NCBI RefSeq assembly: GCF_001613445.1
Contig: NZ_BDCJ01000009.1
Span: 434,001-498,000, forward strand
Source: Nocardia grenadensis NBRC 108939
GTDB lineage: Bacteria > Actinomycetota > Actinomycetes > Mycobacteriales > Mycobacteriaceae
Length of the DNA: 64,000 bases
Direction: 5' to 3'
The position numbers were made by a program, and so were the translations under genes. Positions 41,757 through 51,117 of this stretch are shown here, piece after piece. The notes beneath the pieces were generated by a model. The model was not told where the DNA came from and ran no database searches. It saw nothing but the letters and a program-made list of their open reading frames with translations. The first letter of the stretch is position 1, and each line of letters opens with the position of its first letter.

Positions 41757-43109
41757 GTGAAGCCGCTTCTGGCAATCCTGGGAACTGTGCTCGTCGGTTG
41801 TGCGTGGTTGGGTGTATCCCCGACCCGCGCGTACGCGGATCCACCGGCCGACCCCGCGCAGCCGGAGGTCAACGATCCGTCACCGCTGCAGCAGTGGATC
41901 GACGGCACGATCCCGGCGCCGGCACAATTCGCGGGTGACGAGCCCGGATTGTCACTGTGGCGCGGGGTGTTGCCGTCGGCGACCGGCGATCCCATTTTCG
42001 ATACCTGGCCCGCCGACCTCCCGAATTTCTCGCCCGGCCAGATCATCGAGCAACGGGACGTCACCGCGACGACCGCCGCGCGGATGGCACCGCCCATCTC
42101 GCGGGCGACGCTGCTGAAGTTCCGGTCCACCTCCGCCTCGGGCGGTCCCTCCTTCGGTACCGCGACATTGATCGTCCCGGCGGCCGCGTGGACCGGACCC
42201 GGGCCCCGGCCGGTGGAGGTGAACGCGATGCCGATCAATTCCCTCGGTTCGCACTGCACCCCCGGATTCCAGTTCTCGCACGACCTGCTGGATCGCCCGA
42301 ACACCGATCTTCCGGTGTTCCTGCCGTCGGTCTGGCTGGCACTGAGCAAGGGACACGCGGTCCTCATGCCGGACCACGAGGGCCCGCTGATGGCGTACGC
42401 CGAACCCAATACCGCCGGGCATGTGATGCTCGACGCCATCCGCGCGGTTCGTACCTATGCGCCGGACGAATTCGCCGGCAGCCGTTACGTGTCCATCGGC
42501 TATTCCGGTGGCGCGATCGCCTCCTACGCGGCGGCCATGCTGCTCGACGAGTACGCGCCGGAGCTGCGCGACGTGCTGATCGGCGCGGCGGCGGGCGGTC
42601 TGGTCACCGACAATTCGAGCGTGGCCCACCAGTTCAACGGCAATATCTCTTCGGGGATCCTGTTGACGGTCGCGCTGGCCGTCGCGCGCGAACATCCGGA
42701 GATTCTGCAGTACATGAACAATCTCGGGCAGTGGGTGGCCACCTCGCCGCTGCGTGATATCTGTGGCGACGCCTCCGGCCCCCTCGGCGTGGTCGGCATT
42801 CCGATCGACGTCGCGGCGAATACCGCGAATGCGCTGGACAGTCCGTTCGCGGCGAAGATGTTCGAGCGGTTGGATCTGACGGGACGCACCTCCGCCGTGC
42901 CGCTGTTCATCTACCACGGCCTGCACGACCCGTGGATTCCGCTCGCCGACGCCGAGAACATGTATCGGCAGCAGTGCGGCCGCGGCGTATCCGCCATCTT
43001 CCGTGTCGTGGGCGGTGAGCACCTGCTCGGTTATGTCAGCGGCTATCCCGAACTCAGCGGCTGGATCGACGCGCGCTTGCGTGGCGAAGCCGCCCCGAGG
43101 GAATGTTGA
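41757..43109 (+). CDS. secreted LIP-family lipase, paralogue 2
   Basis: This 450-residue secretory lipase has a signal peptide (VKPLLAILGTVLVG, then SPTRAYA before DPPADPAQ). The catalytic Ser is in GYSGGA near residue 250, Asp in YHGLHDPWIPL near 387 and His in VGGEHLLGY near 421. Paired cysteines (SHCTPG, DICGDA, QQCGRG, terminal EC) suit an exported enzyme. The GTG at 41757 was chosen for signal-peptide length and the upstream GAGG; an upstream in-frame GTG (41748) and TTG (41733) are alternatives. It is convergent with its paralogue at 43157. Confidence 0.88.
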   Translation: MKPLLAILGTVLVGCAWLGVSPTRAYADPPADPAQPEVNDPSPLQQWIDGTIPAPAQFAGDEPGLSLWRGVLPSATGDPIFDTWPADLPNFSPGQIIEQRDVTATTAARMAPPISRATLLKFRSTSASGGPSFGTATLIVPAAAWTGPGPRPVEVNAMPINSLGSHCTPGFQFSHDLLDRPNTDLPVFLPSVWLALSKGHAVLMPDHEGPLMAYAEPNTAGHVMLDAIRAVRTYAPDEFAGSRYVSIGYSGGAIASYAAAMLLDEYAPELRDVLIGAAAGGLVTDNSSVAHQFNGNISSGILLTVALAVAREHPEILQYMNNLGQWVATSPLRDICGDASGPLGVVGIPIDVAANTANALDSPFAAKMFERLDLTGRTSAVPLFIYHGLHDPWIPLADAENMYRQQCGRGVSAIFRVVGGEHLLGYVSGYPELSGWIDARLRGEAAPREC

Positions 43110-43156
43110 GGTTCGCCGGCTTTCGGTCGGGTGGTTCGGGCTGTCCCGGCGCGCTG

Positions 43157-44575
43157 TCAGCATTCACTACGCGCCGGGATACCGCGTAGACGCTCGTCCA
43201 GCCAAATCATGGCATCGGGGTAGCCGAGGCCTACCGCGATGATGTGTTCGCCCGGCACATTGCGGTAGACCGCGGTGACACCGAGTGAGCACTGCTCCTG
43301 GTAGAGATTTCGTGCGCCCTCGGCCGGGATCCAGAACTCCTGTTCGCCGTTGTAGATGTAGAGCGGTGTCGCCGAGGCGCGCCCGGCCATCCGCGTCACC
43401 TCGTAGATATCGCGTGCCAGCGGCGAGCGCAGGGGGTCGGCGATATTCGCGGCGATATCGATCGGCAGCAGCAGCGCCCCGGGCAGCGCGAAAACGCTGA
43501 TGCACTGGTCTTTCATCGGCGAGGTCGTCACCCACTGGGCGAGGTGGTTCATCCTGGCCAGGATCTCGGGCCGCTCGCGGGCGATACCGAAGACGGCCGC
43601 CATGAACACGCCCGAGGCCAGGTTTGCGTTCATACTGCGGGACAGGATCTCGAAGTCGGCGGGCACCCCGCCGAGTGCCGCACCGGCCAGTGCCGGTGCG
43701 AGTTCGGGCGCGTAACTCGCGATGAGTTTCGCCGCCCCGTGCGTGGCGATCGCGCCACCGGAGTAGCCGGTCATCGCGAACCTGCTCGCGCCGAACTCCG
43801 CCGCCCGCCAGCCGCGTACCGCGCGTACCGCATCCAGTACCGCGTGGCCCGCGACGTAGGGCTCGGCATAGGCCATCAGTGGGCCCTCGTGATCCGGAAT
43901 GAGTACGGCGTAACCACGCAGTGCGGCCAGCTGGGTGGTGGGCGGTACGAAGTCGGTGACCGCGCTCTCGAACGAGAGACCGTGCGCCAGTGTGTAGCTC
44001 GGCGTGCACCGGCGGCCGAGCGCGTCGATCGGAAGGTTGTTGACCAGCACCGGCCGCGCCCCGGGCGCCGGTGAGCCGGTCGCCGGAATCACCAGCGTGG
44101 CCGTGGCGAAGGAGGGGCGACCGTGCGCGTCGGTGGTCCGGTACTTGAACAGCACCGCCTGCCGGATCGGCACGATGACCAGTGGCGCGGCCGCGGCGGT
44201 GATATCGCGGGCCTCGATCACCGCACCCGGGGGGAAGTCGGCGAGATCTGGCGGCCACAGATCGAATATCGGGTCGCCGACCGGCGCCGGCAGCACTGCC
44301 TGGCGCAGTGCTGCCAGCCCCGGCGCCAGGTCGTTCGTCTCCTCCAGGGGCGGCGCCGGTCGAGGTGCCGCCGCGATCGGCGGCGGCGGAATCACCTGGT
44401 CGATCCACTGCTGGATCCCGGGCAGGATCGTGCCGTGCACTTCCGCGGACAGCGGTGAGACGGGGAGTCCGGCGACCGGGAGAGCGGGCAGGGCGGGCGG
44501 CTGGGCGGCGGCCTGTCCGGTGAGCAACGGCGCGAGGACGAGCAACGCGAGAGTGACGGCACGCAAACGTCTCAT
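43157..44575 (-). CDS. secreted LIP-family lipase, paralogue 3, altered acid residue
   Basis: The 472-residue protein has a signal peptide (MRRLRAVTLALLVLAPLLTG then QAAA) and a proline-rich linker before the lipase domain. Ser is in GYSGGA near residue 272 and His in VPGEHIIAV near 444. Where its neighbour has HDPW, this protein has QEFW, so the acid of the triad appears to be Glu or to be supplied elsewhere. It shares PDHEGPLMAYAEP with paralogue 2, so the two arose by duplication. The ATG at 44575 gives an ideal signal peptide. Confidence 0.88.
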   Translation of the reverse strand: MRRLRAVTLALLVLAPLLTGQAAAQPPALPALPVAGLPVSPLSAEVHGTILPGIQQWIDQVIPPPPIAAAPRPAPPLEETNDLAPGLAALRQAVLPAPVGDPIFDLWPPDLADFPPGAVIEARDITAAAAPLVIVPIRQAVLFKYRTTDAHGRPSFATATLVIPATGSPAPGARPVLVNNLPIDALGRRCTPSYTLAHGLSFESAVTDFVPPTTQLAALRGYAVLIPDHEGPLMAYAEPYVAGHAVLDAVRAVRGWRAAEFGASRFAMTGYSGGAIATHGAAKLIASYAPELAPALAGAALGGVPADFEILSRSMNANLASGVFMAAVFGIARERPEILARMNHLAQWVTTSPMKDQCISVFALPGALLLPIDIAANIADPLRSPLARDIYEVTRMAGRASATPLYIYNGEQEFWIPAEGARNLYQEQCSLGVTAVYRNVPGEHIIAVGLGYPDAMIWLDERLRGIPARSEC

Positions 44576-44674
44576 GGCACACGCCCCTGGGTGCGATGTC
44601 GATACATCTGGCACCCGGGAGATGCGGTTTCCGTGCTCCGAAACATCCCCGGTCGTACCGGGGCCAGGGATTCA

Positions 44675-44713
44675 GATTACGTGATCTGCTCTCGATTACT
44701 GTGATACGTCACA
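44675..44713. promoter_or_regulatory. direct repeat and CRP-like palindrome upstream of lipase 3
   Basis: GATTACGTGAT (44675-44685) and GATTACTGTGAT (44694-44705) are near-direct repeats. They are followed by TGTGATACGTCACA (44700-44713), a TGTGA/TCACA palindrome with a 4-base centre. Canonical Crp sites have a 6-base centre, so the match is imperfect. Confidence 0.4.
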
Positions 44714-44819
44714 AAATTGAGACGACCCGCTACTGATTCGAGACAGAGGCGCTGCGCATCATCCATCGAGTCGGCGCATCCGGGGTTCGGGACCGCGGAC
44801 TCGGTCGCGGCGTCCGCGG

Positions 44820-45299
44820 TCAGGAGGCAAGCACCTGCGGGGCAAGTACTTTCAGCATGGAGTTGGCCCAGCGCATCTGGCGCAAGGTCTCGGGATGACA
44901 GCTCTCGGCGAGTTCGAGAAGGTCGATGTCTCTGGTCGTCTGTGCGCCCTGCGCGAGCAGCTCCCAGTCGAGTGAGACACCGGCGGCGACCCGATGCAGG
45001 TGGCGCAGGTCGACGAGCAGGAACAGCGCCGGTTCGCTGCGGCGTCCCAACAGGGTGCTGAGGCGTTCTTGGACGGGTGCGGTGCGTGGTTCGGTACGCG
45101 GATCGCTGTCGAGGTGGAGTCCGTAGTGGTGGCCGGCCCGGGCGAGTCGATGGACGTGCTCGGTGGACCAACCGGCGATATCGCGCGCCACGTAGTACAC
45201 CTCGTGGTCGGCTCGGTGGCGGGCGGCCAGGGTGGTGAGGTCGAGGGCGAGTTTACGTTCGGAGCGGTGCAGCTCCCGGATCGCGAGGTCGAGTTTCAC
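44820..45299 (-). CDS. hypothetical protein coupled to the molybdopterin oxidoreductase
   Basis: This 159-residue, mostly helical protein begins VKLDLAIRELHRSERKLALD and has several His and Arg residues (AARHRADHEVYYVARDIAGW). It has no Cys motif and no membrane segment. The GTG start at 45299 overlaps the oxidoreductase stop as GTGA, so the two products are made in step. A role as a small partner or chaperone of the molybdoenzyme is inference; no named family was recognised. Confidence 0.75.
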   Translation of the reverse strand: MKLDLAIRELHRSERKLALDLTTLAARHRADHEVYYVARDIAGWSTEHVHRLARAGHHYGLHLDSDPRTEPRTAPVQERLSTLLGRRSEPALFLLVDLRHLHRVAAGVSLDWELLAQGAQTTRDIDLLELAESCHPETLRQMRWANSMLKVLAPQVLAS

Positions 45300-47755
45300 G
45301 GCTGTTCTCCCGCGGTCTCGAGGGTTTCGGTGGCGAAAGCCGTCCGGCCGCCGATGGTTTCCGCCACGTCGCCGCCGACGGGGTGTGAAGCCGTGGTGGT
45401 GGGTGCCGGCGCGGGGCCGTGGGTACCGATGGCGAGCACGGTGATCCGGGCGGCCGCGGTCTTGAAGATCGGCTGTTTGGAGGCCGGGTCCCAATCGGTG
45501 ACGGTGAGTTCGTTGGCGGCGCGATCGTGTTCGGTACTCGCTCCGGTGGTGGCGTCCCAGTAGCCGTAATGGAAAGGTACGAACAGCACCCCGGGCCGGA
45601 TTCCGCAGATACGGGCCTTGGCGCGCAGGGTGCCGCGCGCGGTGCCGATCGCCAGCAGGTCTCCCTCGGTGACGCCGGCGGCGTGCGCGTCCTCGGGTGA
45701 GATCTCCACCCAGACCTGCGGCGCGGCCGTCTGGAGCTGGGGTGCTCGGGCGGTTTTGGTGCGGGTGTGGAAGTGGTAGAGGGTGCGTCCGGTAGTGAGG
45801 ACGAAAGGATAGTTCGAGCTCGGTGGCTCGTGCGGGGTGAGATACCCGGCCGCCTTGATGATCGCTTTGCCGGAGGGGTTCATCGCCCGGTACTCGGTGG
45901 GTTCGACGGGCGCTCCGGTGACCAGGTCTTTTCCGTAGGCTTCGCAGTAGTCCGGTGCGGCCGCGAATTCGCCGCCGGTGTAGAGGCGTTCGGTTCCGTC
46001 GGGATGATCGCTGGTGCAGGGCCATTGGATTCCGCTGCCGCCGCGGAGCTTGTCGTAGCCGATGCCGGTGTAATCGCACGGGCGTCCGGCACTGCACTTC
46101 TTCCACGCCTCGAACGCGGACTCCGGATCGTGCCACGGGGGGAGCGGTTCGCCGTCACGGTCGCGGAAATCCATGCGGCGCGCGTAATCGAGGAAGATGT
46201 CGAGATCGGCTCGCGCCTCGCCCGGGGGATCGGTCGCCTTGTCGGACAGATGCACGGTGCGGTCGGCATTGGTGAAGGTTCCGGTCTTCTCACCCCAGGT
46301 CGCTGCCGGCAGTACGACATCGGCGAGCGCGGTGGTCTCGGTATGGAAGATGTCCTGGACTACGACGAAAAGGCGCTCTTGGGCGAGGATCGAGCGAATG
46401 CGGCCGAGTTCGGGCATGGATACCGCCGGGTTGGTGGCGCTGATCCACAGCATGCGCACCGATCCCTGTTCGGCATAGCGCAGCATCTGCATGGCGTGGG
46501 TGGGCGGCGCATAGTGCGGGATCCGGTCGATATCGATATTCCACAGCTGCGCCAGCTCGGCGATATGGGCGTCGTTGTTCCAGTTCCGGAACCCGGCGAG
46601 GTCGCCGTCGGCACCGCATTCGCGGGTGTTCTGGGCGGTGGGCTGACCGTTCATCTGCAGCACGCCGCATCCGGGTTCGCCCAGCATTCCGCGGATCAGG
46701 TGCAGGTTGTTGACCTGCACGGCCGCCGCGGTGGCCTGATGTGACTGGTAGAAGCCTTGCAGTACCGTCGACAGCAGTGCTTCGGCAGTGCCCAGCACCC
46801 GGGCGGCGCGCCGAATATCGTCGGCGGGTACCCCGCACAGCTCGGCGGCTTTCTCGGGTGGGTATTCGGCGACCCGGTCACGTAGTGCGTCGAAGCCCAC
46901 GGTGTGCCGGTCGATGTACTCGTGATCGATCCAGTCGTTGCCGATGATCTCGTGCAGGAGCCCGTTCATCAACGCGACATTCGTGCCCGGCAGCGGCGCC
47001 AGCCGCACGGTGGCGTATTCGGCGACCTTGGTCGAGCGGGGATCGACGCAGACGATCGCCGGTGGATCGTCGCCGGCGAGGCGATCCAGTATCCGGGCCC
47101 ACAGCATGGGCTGGGTTTCGGCCATATTGTGGCCGAAGAGCGCGATCACATCGGCGTGGTCGATATCGGCGTAGGAACCGGGCTGTCCGTCACAGGCGAA
47201 CGATTCCTTCAACGCTTCGGCCGCTGTCGCGGTGCACAGCCGGGTGTTGCCGTCGACGTGGTTGGTGCCGATGGCACCGTGCGCGATCACCCCCAGGGTG
47301 TAGTACTCCTCGAGGAAAAGCTGACCGCTGGTGTAGAAACCGATGGCGCTCGGCCCCTGCTCGGCGAGTAGGTGTGTGCTGTGTTCGACGATGCGGTTCA
47401 TCGCGGTGTCCCAATCGGTGGCGACCAGTTCACCGTTCTCCCGGATCAGCGGCCGGGTGAGCCGTTCCGGGGAGGAGTTGGCCTGCCAGCCGAACAGGTC
47501 CTTGGGGCCCAGCCGTCCCCGGTTGACCCGGTCCACGGCCCGGCCTCGCACCCCGACCATGCGGCCGTCCTTGACCGCGATATCGAGGGCGTCGCCGTTG
47601 GAGTGCAGGATCGAGGCCGTCTGCACCCATTTCTCGACGTCCGCGCCGGCGAGGCCTTCGCCCAAATGCATATCCACCCGCACCGGCCACTCTTGTCCTG
47701 CCCCGTACGGCGTGCGGGTTCCCCATGGTTCGGCGATTCGATCCTTGGCCACCAT
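45296..47755 (-). CDS. molybdopterin oxidoreductase (nitrate reductase/formate dehydrogenase-like)
   Basis: The 819-residue protein is a DMSO-reductase-family molybdoenzyme. The likely Mo ligand is Cys174 in NTRLCTATAA; other landmarks are ALFGHNMAETQP, GCGVLQMNGQPTAQNTRECG, and the C-terminal molybdopterin dinucleotide domain (PFVLTTGRTLYHFHTRTKTA). Cys174 is the first cysteine, so the N-terminal 4Fe-4S site normal for NasA/FdhF-type enzymes is absent. The domain starts directly with a WVQTASILHSNGDAL strand. The electron partner is therefore unclear; a coupled 159-aa protein follows. The ATG at 47755 opens the frame. Confidence 0.88.
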   Translation of the reverse strand: MVAKDRIAEPWGTRTPYGAGQEWPVRVDMHLGEGLAGADVEKWVQTASILHSNGDALDIAVKDGRMVGVRGRAVDRVNRGRLGPKDLFGWQANSSPERLTRPLIRENGELVATDWDTAMNRIVEHSTHLLAEQGPSAIGFYTSGQLFLEEYYTLGVIAHGAIGTNHVDGNTRLCTATAAEALKESFACDGQPGSYADIDHADVIALFGHNMAETQPMLWARILDRLAGDDPPAIVCVDPRSTKVAEYATVRLAPLPGTNVALMNGLLHEIIGNDWIDHEYIDRHTVGFDALRDRVAEYPPEKAAELCGVPADDIRRAARVLGTAEALLSTVLQGFYQSHQATAAAVQVNNLHLIRGMLGEPGCGVLQMNGQPTAQNTRECGADGDLAGFRNWNNDAHIAELAQLWNIDIDRIPHYAPPTHAMQMLRYAEQGSVRMLWISATNPAVSMPELGRIRSILAQERLFVVVQDIFHTETTALADVVLPAATWGEKTGTFTNADRTVHLSDKATDPPGEARADLDIFLDYARRMDFRDRDGEPLPPWHDPESAFEAWKKCSAGRPCDYTGIGYDKLRGGSGIQWPCTSDHPDGTERLYTGGEFAAAPDYCEAYGKDLVTGAPVEPTEYRAMNPSGKAIIKAAGYLTPHEPPSSNYPFVLTTGRTLYHFHTRTKTARAPQLQTAAPQVWVEISPEDAHAAGVTEGDLLAIGTARGTLRAKARICGIRPGVLFVPFHYGYWDATTGASTEHDRAANELTVTDWDPASKQPIFKTAAARITVLAIGTHGPAPAPTTTASHPVGGDVAETIGGRTAFATETLETAGEQP

Positions 47756-47855
47756 GCCCGGCGCTTACCCGCCGTCTCCGCCGGACAAACCGGCGGGCAC
47801 CAGGACGGGACCGGCGACGATGTCGCGGTCACCGGCCGCCGTACCGGCCGCGTTC

Positions 47856-48224
47856 CTAGGTGGTTCCGCGCTGCTTCCGGTCCGGATCGATCTCGTCGGC
47901 GCGCTCGAACTGCTGATTCAGCTCTTCGCGAGAGGCGGCCGCCTCACCGCGATGTGCGGCTGCCTGTTGCTGGAGGCCGGTCGCCCGGGCTTGCTGGGCA
48001 TCGGCTTCGGCCGCGGCCGCACGGGCCTTGGCGGCGGTCTCGTCGGCGAGTGCCTCGCGCTGTCCGACCCGGTGGGCGCGTTCGGCCGCCTCGCCGCGGA
48101 TATGCTCCGCCTCGATCCGGCGGTGTTCTCTGCGCTTGTTGGTGGCCGCCCAGATCAGTGCGGCAACGATCAGGACTACGACAACCGCGATGACAACGAT
48201 CGCGATAATTGTGCTGGTTGCCAT
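47856..48224 (-). CDS. small membrane-anchored coiled-coil protein
   Basis: This 122-residue protein has one N-terminal membrane helix (IIAIVVIAVVVVLIVAALIW) and a long charged Ala/Glu/Arg-rich helix likely to form a coiled coil, ending RKQRGTT. The ATG is at 48224. Proteins of this layout are common in mycolic actinomycetes; no function is known. It shares a direction with the small DUF6131-like gene upstream. Confidence 0.75.
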   Translation of the reverse strand: MATSTIIAIVVIAVVVVLIVAALIWAATNKRREHRRIEAEHIRGEAAERAHRVGQREALADETAAKARAAAAEADAQQARATGLQQQAAAHRGEAAASREELNQQFERADEIDPDRKQRGTT

Positions 48225-48323
48225 TTCTGTTCCTCACCTCGCGTGTGACTCGTCCATGGCATAAATCGACAATGGCCGCCGGCCGACGACGGGACCGGTC
48301 GCACGGCACCGTTTCCGAGGGCG

Positions 48324-48479
48324 TCAGTAGTAGTGGCGTCGCCCGCCGACCGCGCGGCCCATCGACCCCAGTGCCAGGAGCACCAGCCCGATGATGAGCA
48401 GGATGATTCCGATGATCCACAGGATCTGGATATTGAACAGGAATCCGATGACCAGCAGAATGATTCCGAGAATGATCAC
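48324..48479 (-). CDS. 51-aa DUF6131-like membrane protein
   Basis: The GTG at 48479 opens a 51-codon frame that is almost entirely hydrophobic: MIILGIILLVIGFLFNIQIL, then WIIGIILLIIGLVLLALG, and a polar tail SMGRAVGGRRHYY. Two membrane helices and the GSMGRAVGGRRH ending match the small DUF6131 family of actinobacteria. It is possibly a stress-related membrane peptide. Confidence 0.82.
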   Translation of the reverse strand: MIILGIILLVIGFLFNIQILWIIGIILLIIGLVLLALGSMGRAVGGRRHYY

Positions 48480-49018
48480 GACAGGACCTGGATTCGGTAT
48501 CGGGAGTTACAGGACCAGCGGCCACTGTGCACCCCGGTGGTCCATATCGAGTGCGCCGGTGTGCGCAGGGCCGCACCGTGGCGCGGCCCCGTGGGGCCGG
48601 GAGCCGCGGCGACTGTTTGCCGGCGGGGCGCGTGGGCCGGGGAAACGGCCATCCGGGAGCATGCTGCCGTGGGCCGGGCCCGACGGGCTGTCGACCGGCG
48701 CGAGGCGAGCGAGAAAGGGTCGGCTTCGCGACGGATGGCGGTGTTGGTGACACACGCAAGCGCCATGACTTCGCCGGTTACGGCGTCCGCGCTGTTCATA
48801 TCGCTCACCACACCCACCACCAGCTGCAACGGGCTCGATGTTCCAGATCTTCAGTACACGCCCGGCCCCCGGCAAAGTCAATGTCGTCACCGGCGGGCTC
48901 GGCCGGGACGCGGTATCGGGGTCACGGCGGCGAATCGCCGGGTGGGCGCGGCGCCGGCGTCCGGCGATCCGCCGAGGGGCATGATCGATAGGGGGCCATC
49001 GGCGCTCGAGGAGGATCC
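48480..49018. other. no gene recognised
   Basis: About 540 bp. A minus-strand frame beginning MQLVVGVVSDMNSADAV is open, but it shows no family resemblance and turns Arg/Ala-rich, so it was not called. Confidence 0.45.
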
Positions 49019-49660
49019 ATGCGGAGTCCATCGATCCACGTCGCCTCGCTGTGGCAGGGCGAGGAAATCTATCGCAGCGAACTCGGCACCCTGACCAGGC
49101 TCACCGCCGACAATTTCCCCATCCTGTCGGGACTCTCCATCAAACGCCTCACATTGGCCCCCGGCGCCTTCCGCGAACCACACTGGCATGCCAATGCCAC
49201 CGAGCTCACCTACTGCACGGCCGGCCGGGCGCTGGTCTCGGTGCTGGACGACGCCAGCCGCTTCTCCTCGTTTCTGGTCTCGGCGGGGGAGATGTTCCAT
49301 ATCGACTCCGGTGCCCTGCACTACGGCGAGAACATCGGCGATACCGATGCCGAGTTCGTCCTGGCGTTCCGGCACGAGCGTGCCGAAGATTTCGGTGAGC
49401 GCCTATTCCCGCAAGGTCGTGGCGGCCGCTCGACCCTTAGCCGGGCTGTCACCGGACCGGCCGCACGACCTTCTCGGGGGTGCGGCCCGATGTCGCCCGC
49501 CTGCCACGCCGGCACCGGTGGGGTCGTTCCCGGGGCTGCCCGGACGGCTCTGCGTAGATCCGCCGGACAGCCGGTCGGCGCGTACGCACCGACCGTGGTA
49601 CCGGTGGGCTCGCCGATGCGGACGGGTTGTTCGCCGGGTCACATCCGCCGGCCGGAATAG
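49019..49660 (+). CDS. cupin-domain protein, C-terminus possibly altered
   Basis: The first about 125 residues form a single cupin related to bicupin oxalate decarboxylases. Motif 1 is EPHWHANATELTYCTAGRA near residue 57 and motif 2 is FHIDSGALHYGENIG near 94; the His/Glu metal ligands are present. From about residue 130 (FGERLFPQGRGG onward) the sequence becomes Arg/Gly/Pro-rich and family-like features end, which suggests a frameshift or rearranged tail. The ATG is at 49019. Confidence 0.75.
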   Translation: MRSPSIHVASLWQGEEIYRSELGTLTRLTADNFPILSGLSIKRLTLAPGAFREPHWHANATELTYCTAGRALVSVLDDASRFSSFLVSAGEMFHIDSGALHYGENIGDTDAEFVLAFRHERAEDFGERLFPQGRGGRSTLSRAVTGPAARPSRGCGPMSPACHAGTGGVVPGAARTALRRSAGQPVGAYAPTVVPVGSPMRTGCSPGHIRRPE

Positions 49661-49807
49661 TCCCACCGGCCCACGGGTTGGAAACAGCTGTCGGCGTCCG
49701 GACAGCCCCGGGCCTCACCCCTTTTGTCGCTACGAGCGACCACTCGCCGAGAGGCGCTTGTGGGACGTCGGCATCCGAGTCACGGCGCCCGACGGCGTCC
49801 GGCTCGA

Positions 49808-49834
49808 CGCCGCCAGGTGGTTCACCTGGCGGCG
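49808..49834. terminator. strong bidirectional terminator hairpin
   Basis: Perfect 12-bp arms CGCCGCCAGGTG and CACCTGGCGGCG enclose a 3-base loop (GTT), followed by TTCTTC. The hairpin lies between the convergent cupin and acyl-CoA dehydrogenase genes. Confidence 0.8.
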
Positions 49835-49858
49835 TTCTTCATCGATGGCCGGCCCGGG

Positions 49859-51064
49859 TCAGCGCGCCGCGGCGGCACGGTGGGCGGCACCGACCGCGCG
49901 TTTCGCGATGGCCCAGCGGTGGACCTCGGACGGCCCGTCGTAGATGCGGAACGGCCGGACTTCGCGCGAGAGCCGGGCCAGCGGCATGTCCGCGGAGACG
50001 CCCAGCCCGCCGCAGAGCTGGATGCTGCGGTCCACGACCCGGAAGATGGCCTCGGCGGCGAAGGTTTTGGCGATCGAGGTCGCGTTCCCGGCCTGCTCGC
50101 CGTTGTCCAACTCCCAGCAGGCCCGGACCAGCAGTGCCCGGGTGGCCGCGATATCGATCTCGTTATCGGCCACCATCTTCTGCGCGAGACCGAGATTGCC
50201 GATGACCGAGCCGAAGCCTTCGCGTTCGGCGACGTAGGCGACGGCGACATCGTGGGCCCGGCGGCAGGCGCCGAGCCAGCGCATCACATGGGTCATCCGG
50301 GCCGGCCCCAGTCGGACCTGCGCGTATTCGAAACCGCGGTCGACGGCACCGAGGACCGCGTCGTCGGGTACGAACAGGTCCTCGAAGAAGACCTCGCAAT
50401 GCCCGCCGATCATGGCCCGGTCCAGGGTGTCGATATGCCGGCCGACGCGCAGGCCGGGAGTATCGGCGGGCGCGAGGAACATGGTGGCACCGCCGCGCCG
50501 GCCCGGCTCGCCGGAGGTGCGGGCCATGATGATGAAGAAACCGGCACCGTCGGCACCGGTGATGAAGTGTTTGTGGCCGTTGATCCGCCAGCCGCCGTCC
50601 ACCTTCGCCGCCCGGGTGGCCAGCGCCGAGGGATCCGACCCGGCGCCGGGTGCGGGCTCGGTCATCGCGAAGGCGGAACGCAGGTCACCGCGGGCCAGCG
50701 GTTCCAGGTAGCGGGCTTTCTGCTCGGGGTCGGCGATATGCGCGAGCATATGCACATTGCCCTCGTCGGGCGCGGCGATATTCAGCGCGGTCGGGCCGAA
50801 CAGCGAATACCCGGCCTCCTCGAAAACCGGCGCGCGATCGGACATGGACAGCCCGTGCCCGCCGTATTCCACCGGGGCGTGCGGAGCGAACACACCGGCC
50901 GCCCGCGCCCGCTCCTGCAGGGTCACCCGGATCTCGTCGCCGCCGGCCGCGGTGATATCGCCGCCGTGGGCGTCCTCGACCGGCAGGACCGACTCGCGGA
51001 CGAAATCGCGGGTGCGTTCCACCAAGGCTGCTACGTCGGCGGAATAAGTGAGATCGATCGGCAC
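49859..51064 (-). CDS. acyl-CoA dehydrogenase, ACAD11-like
   Basis: This 401-residue FAD enzyme has AMTEPAPGAGSDPSAL near residue 143, HKHFITGADGAGFFI near 172, CGGLGVSADMPLARL near 360 and the C-terminal FRIYDGPSEVHRWAI near 380, where a DGPSEVH signature replaces the usual EGT. This is the ACAD10/11-like subgroup. The GTG at 51064 has AGGAGG six bases upstream. It is divergent from the XRE-TetR gene at 51223. The relic at 35256 belonged to the same subgroup. Confidence 0.92.
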   Translation of the reverse strand: MPIDLTYSADVAALVERTRDFVRESVLPVEDAHGGDITAAGGDEIRVTLQERARAAGVFAPHAPVEYGGHGLSMSDRAPVFEEAGYSLFGPTALNIAAPDEGNVHMLAHIADPEQKARYLEPLARGDLRSAFAMTEPAPGAGSDPSALATRAAKVDGGWRINGHKHFITGADGAGFFIIMARTSGEPGRRGGATMFLAPADTPGLRVGRHIDTLDRAMIGGHCEVFFEDLFVPDDAVLGAVDRGFEYAQVRLGPARMTHVMRWLGACRRAHDVAVAYVAEREGFGSVIGNLGLAQKMVADNEIDIAATRALLVRACWELDNGEQAGNATSIAKTFAAEAIFRVVDRSIQLCGGLGVSADMPLARLSREVRPFRIYDGPSEVHRWAIAKRAVGAAHRAAAAR

Positions 51065-51117
51065 AGCGGTCCTCCTGGCGTTCCGGCGGATCGCTGAGAC
51101 AACCGAGCGATCGCTCC

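Noticed and set aside
43110..43156. possible terminator between the convergent lipases
   Set aside because: No stem longer than a few base pairs could be found in the 47-bp gap.
44677..45171. 164-codon minus-strand frame overlapping the 159-aa partner gene
   Set aside because: Another frame of the same strand; the coupled GTG-start gene explains the sequence better.
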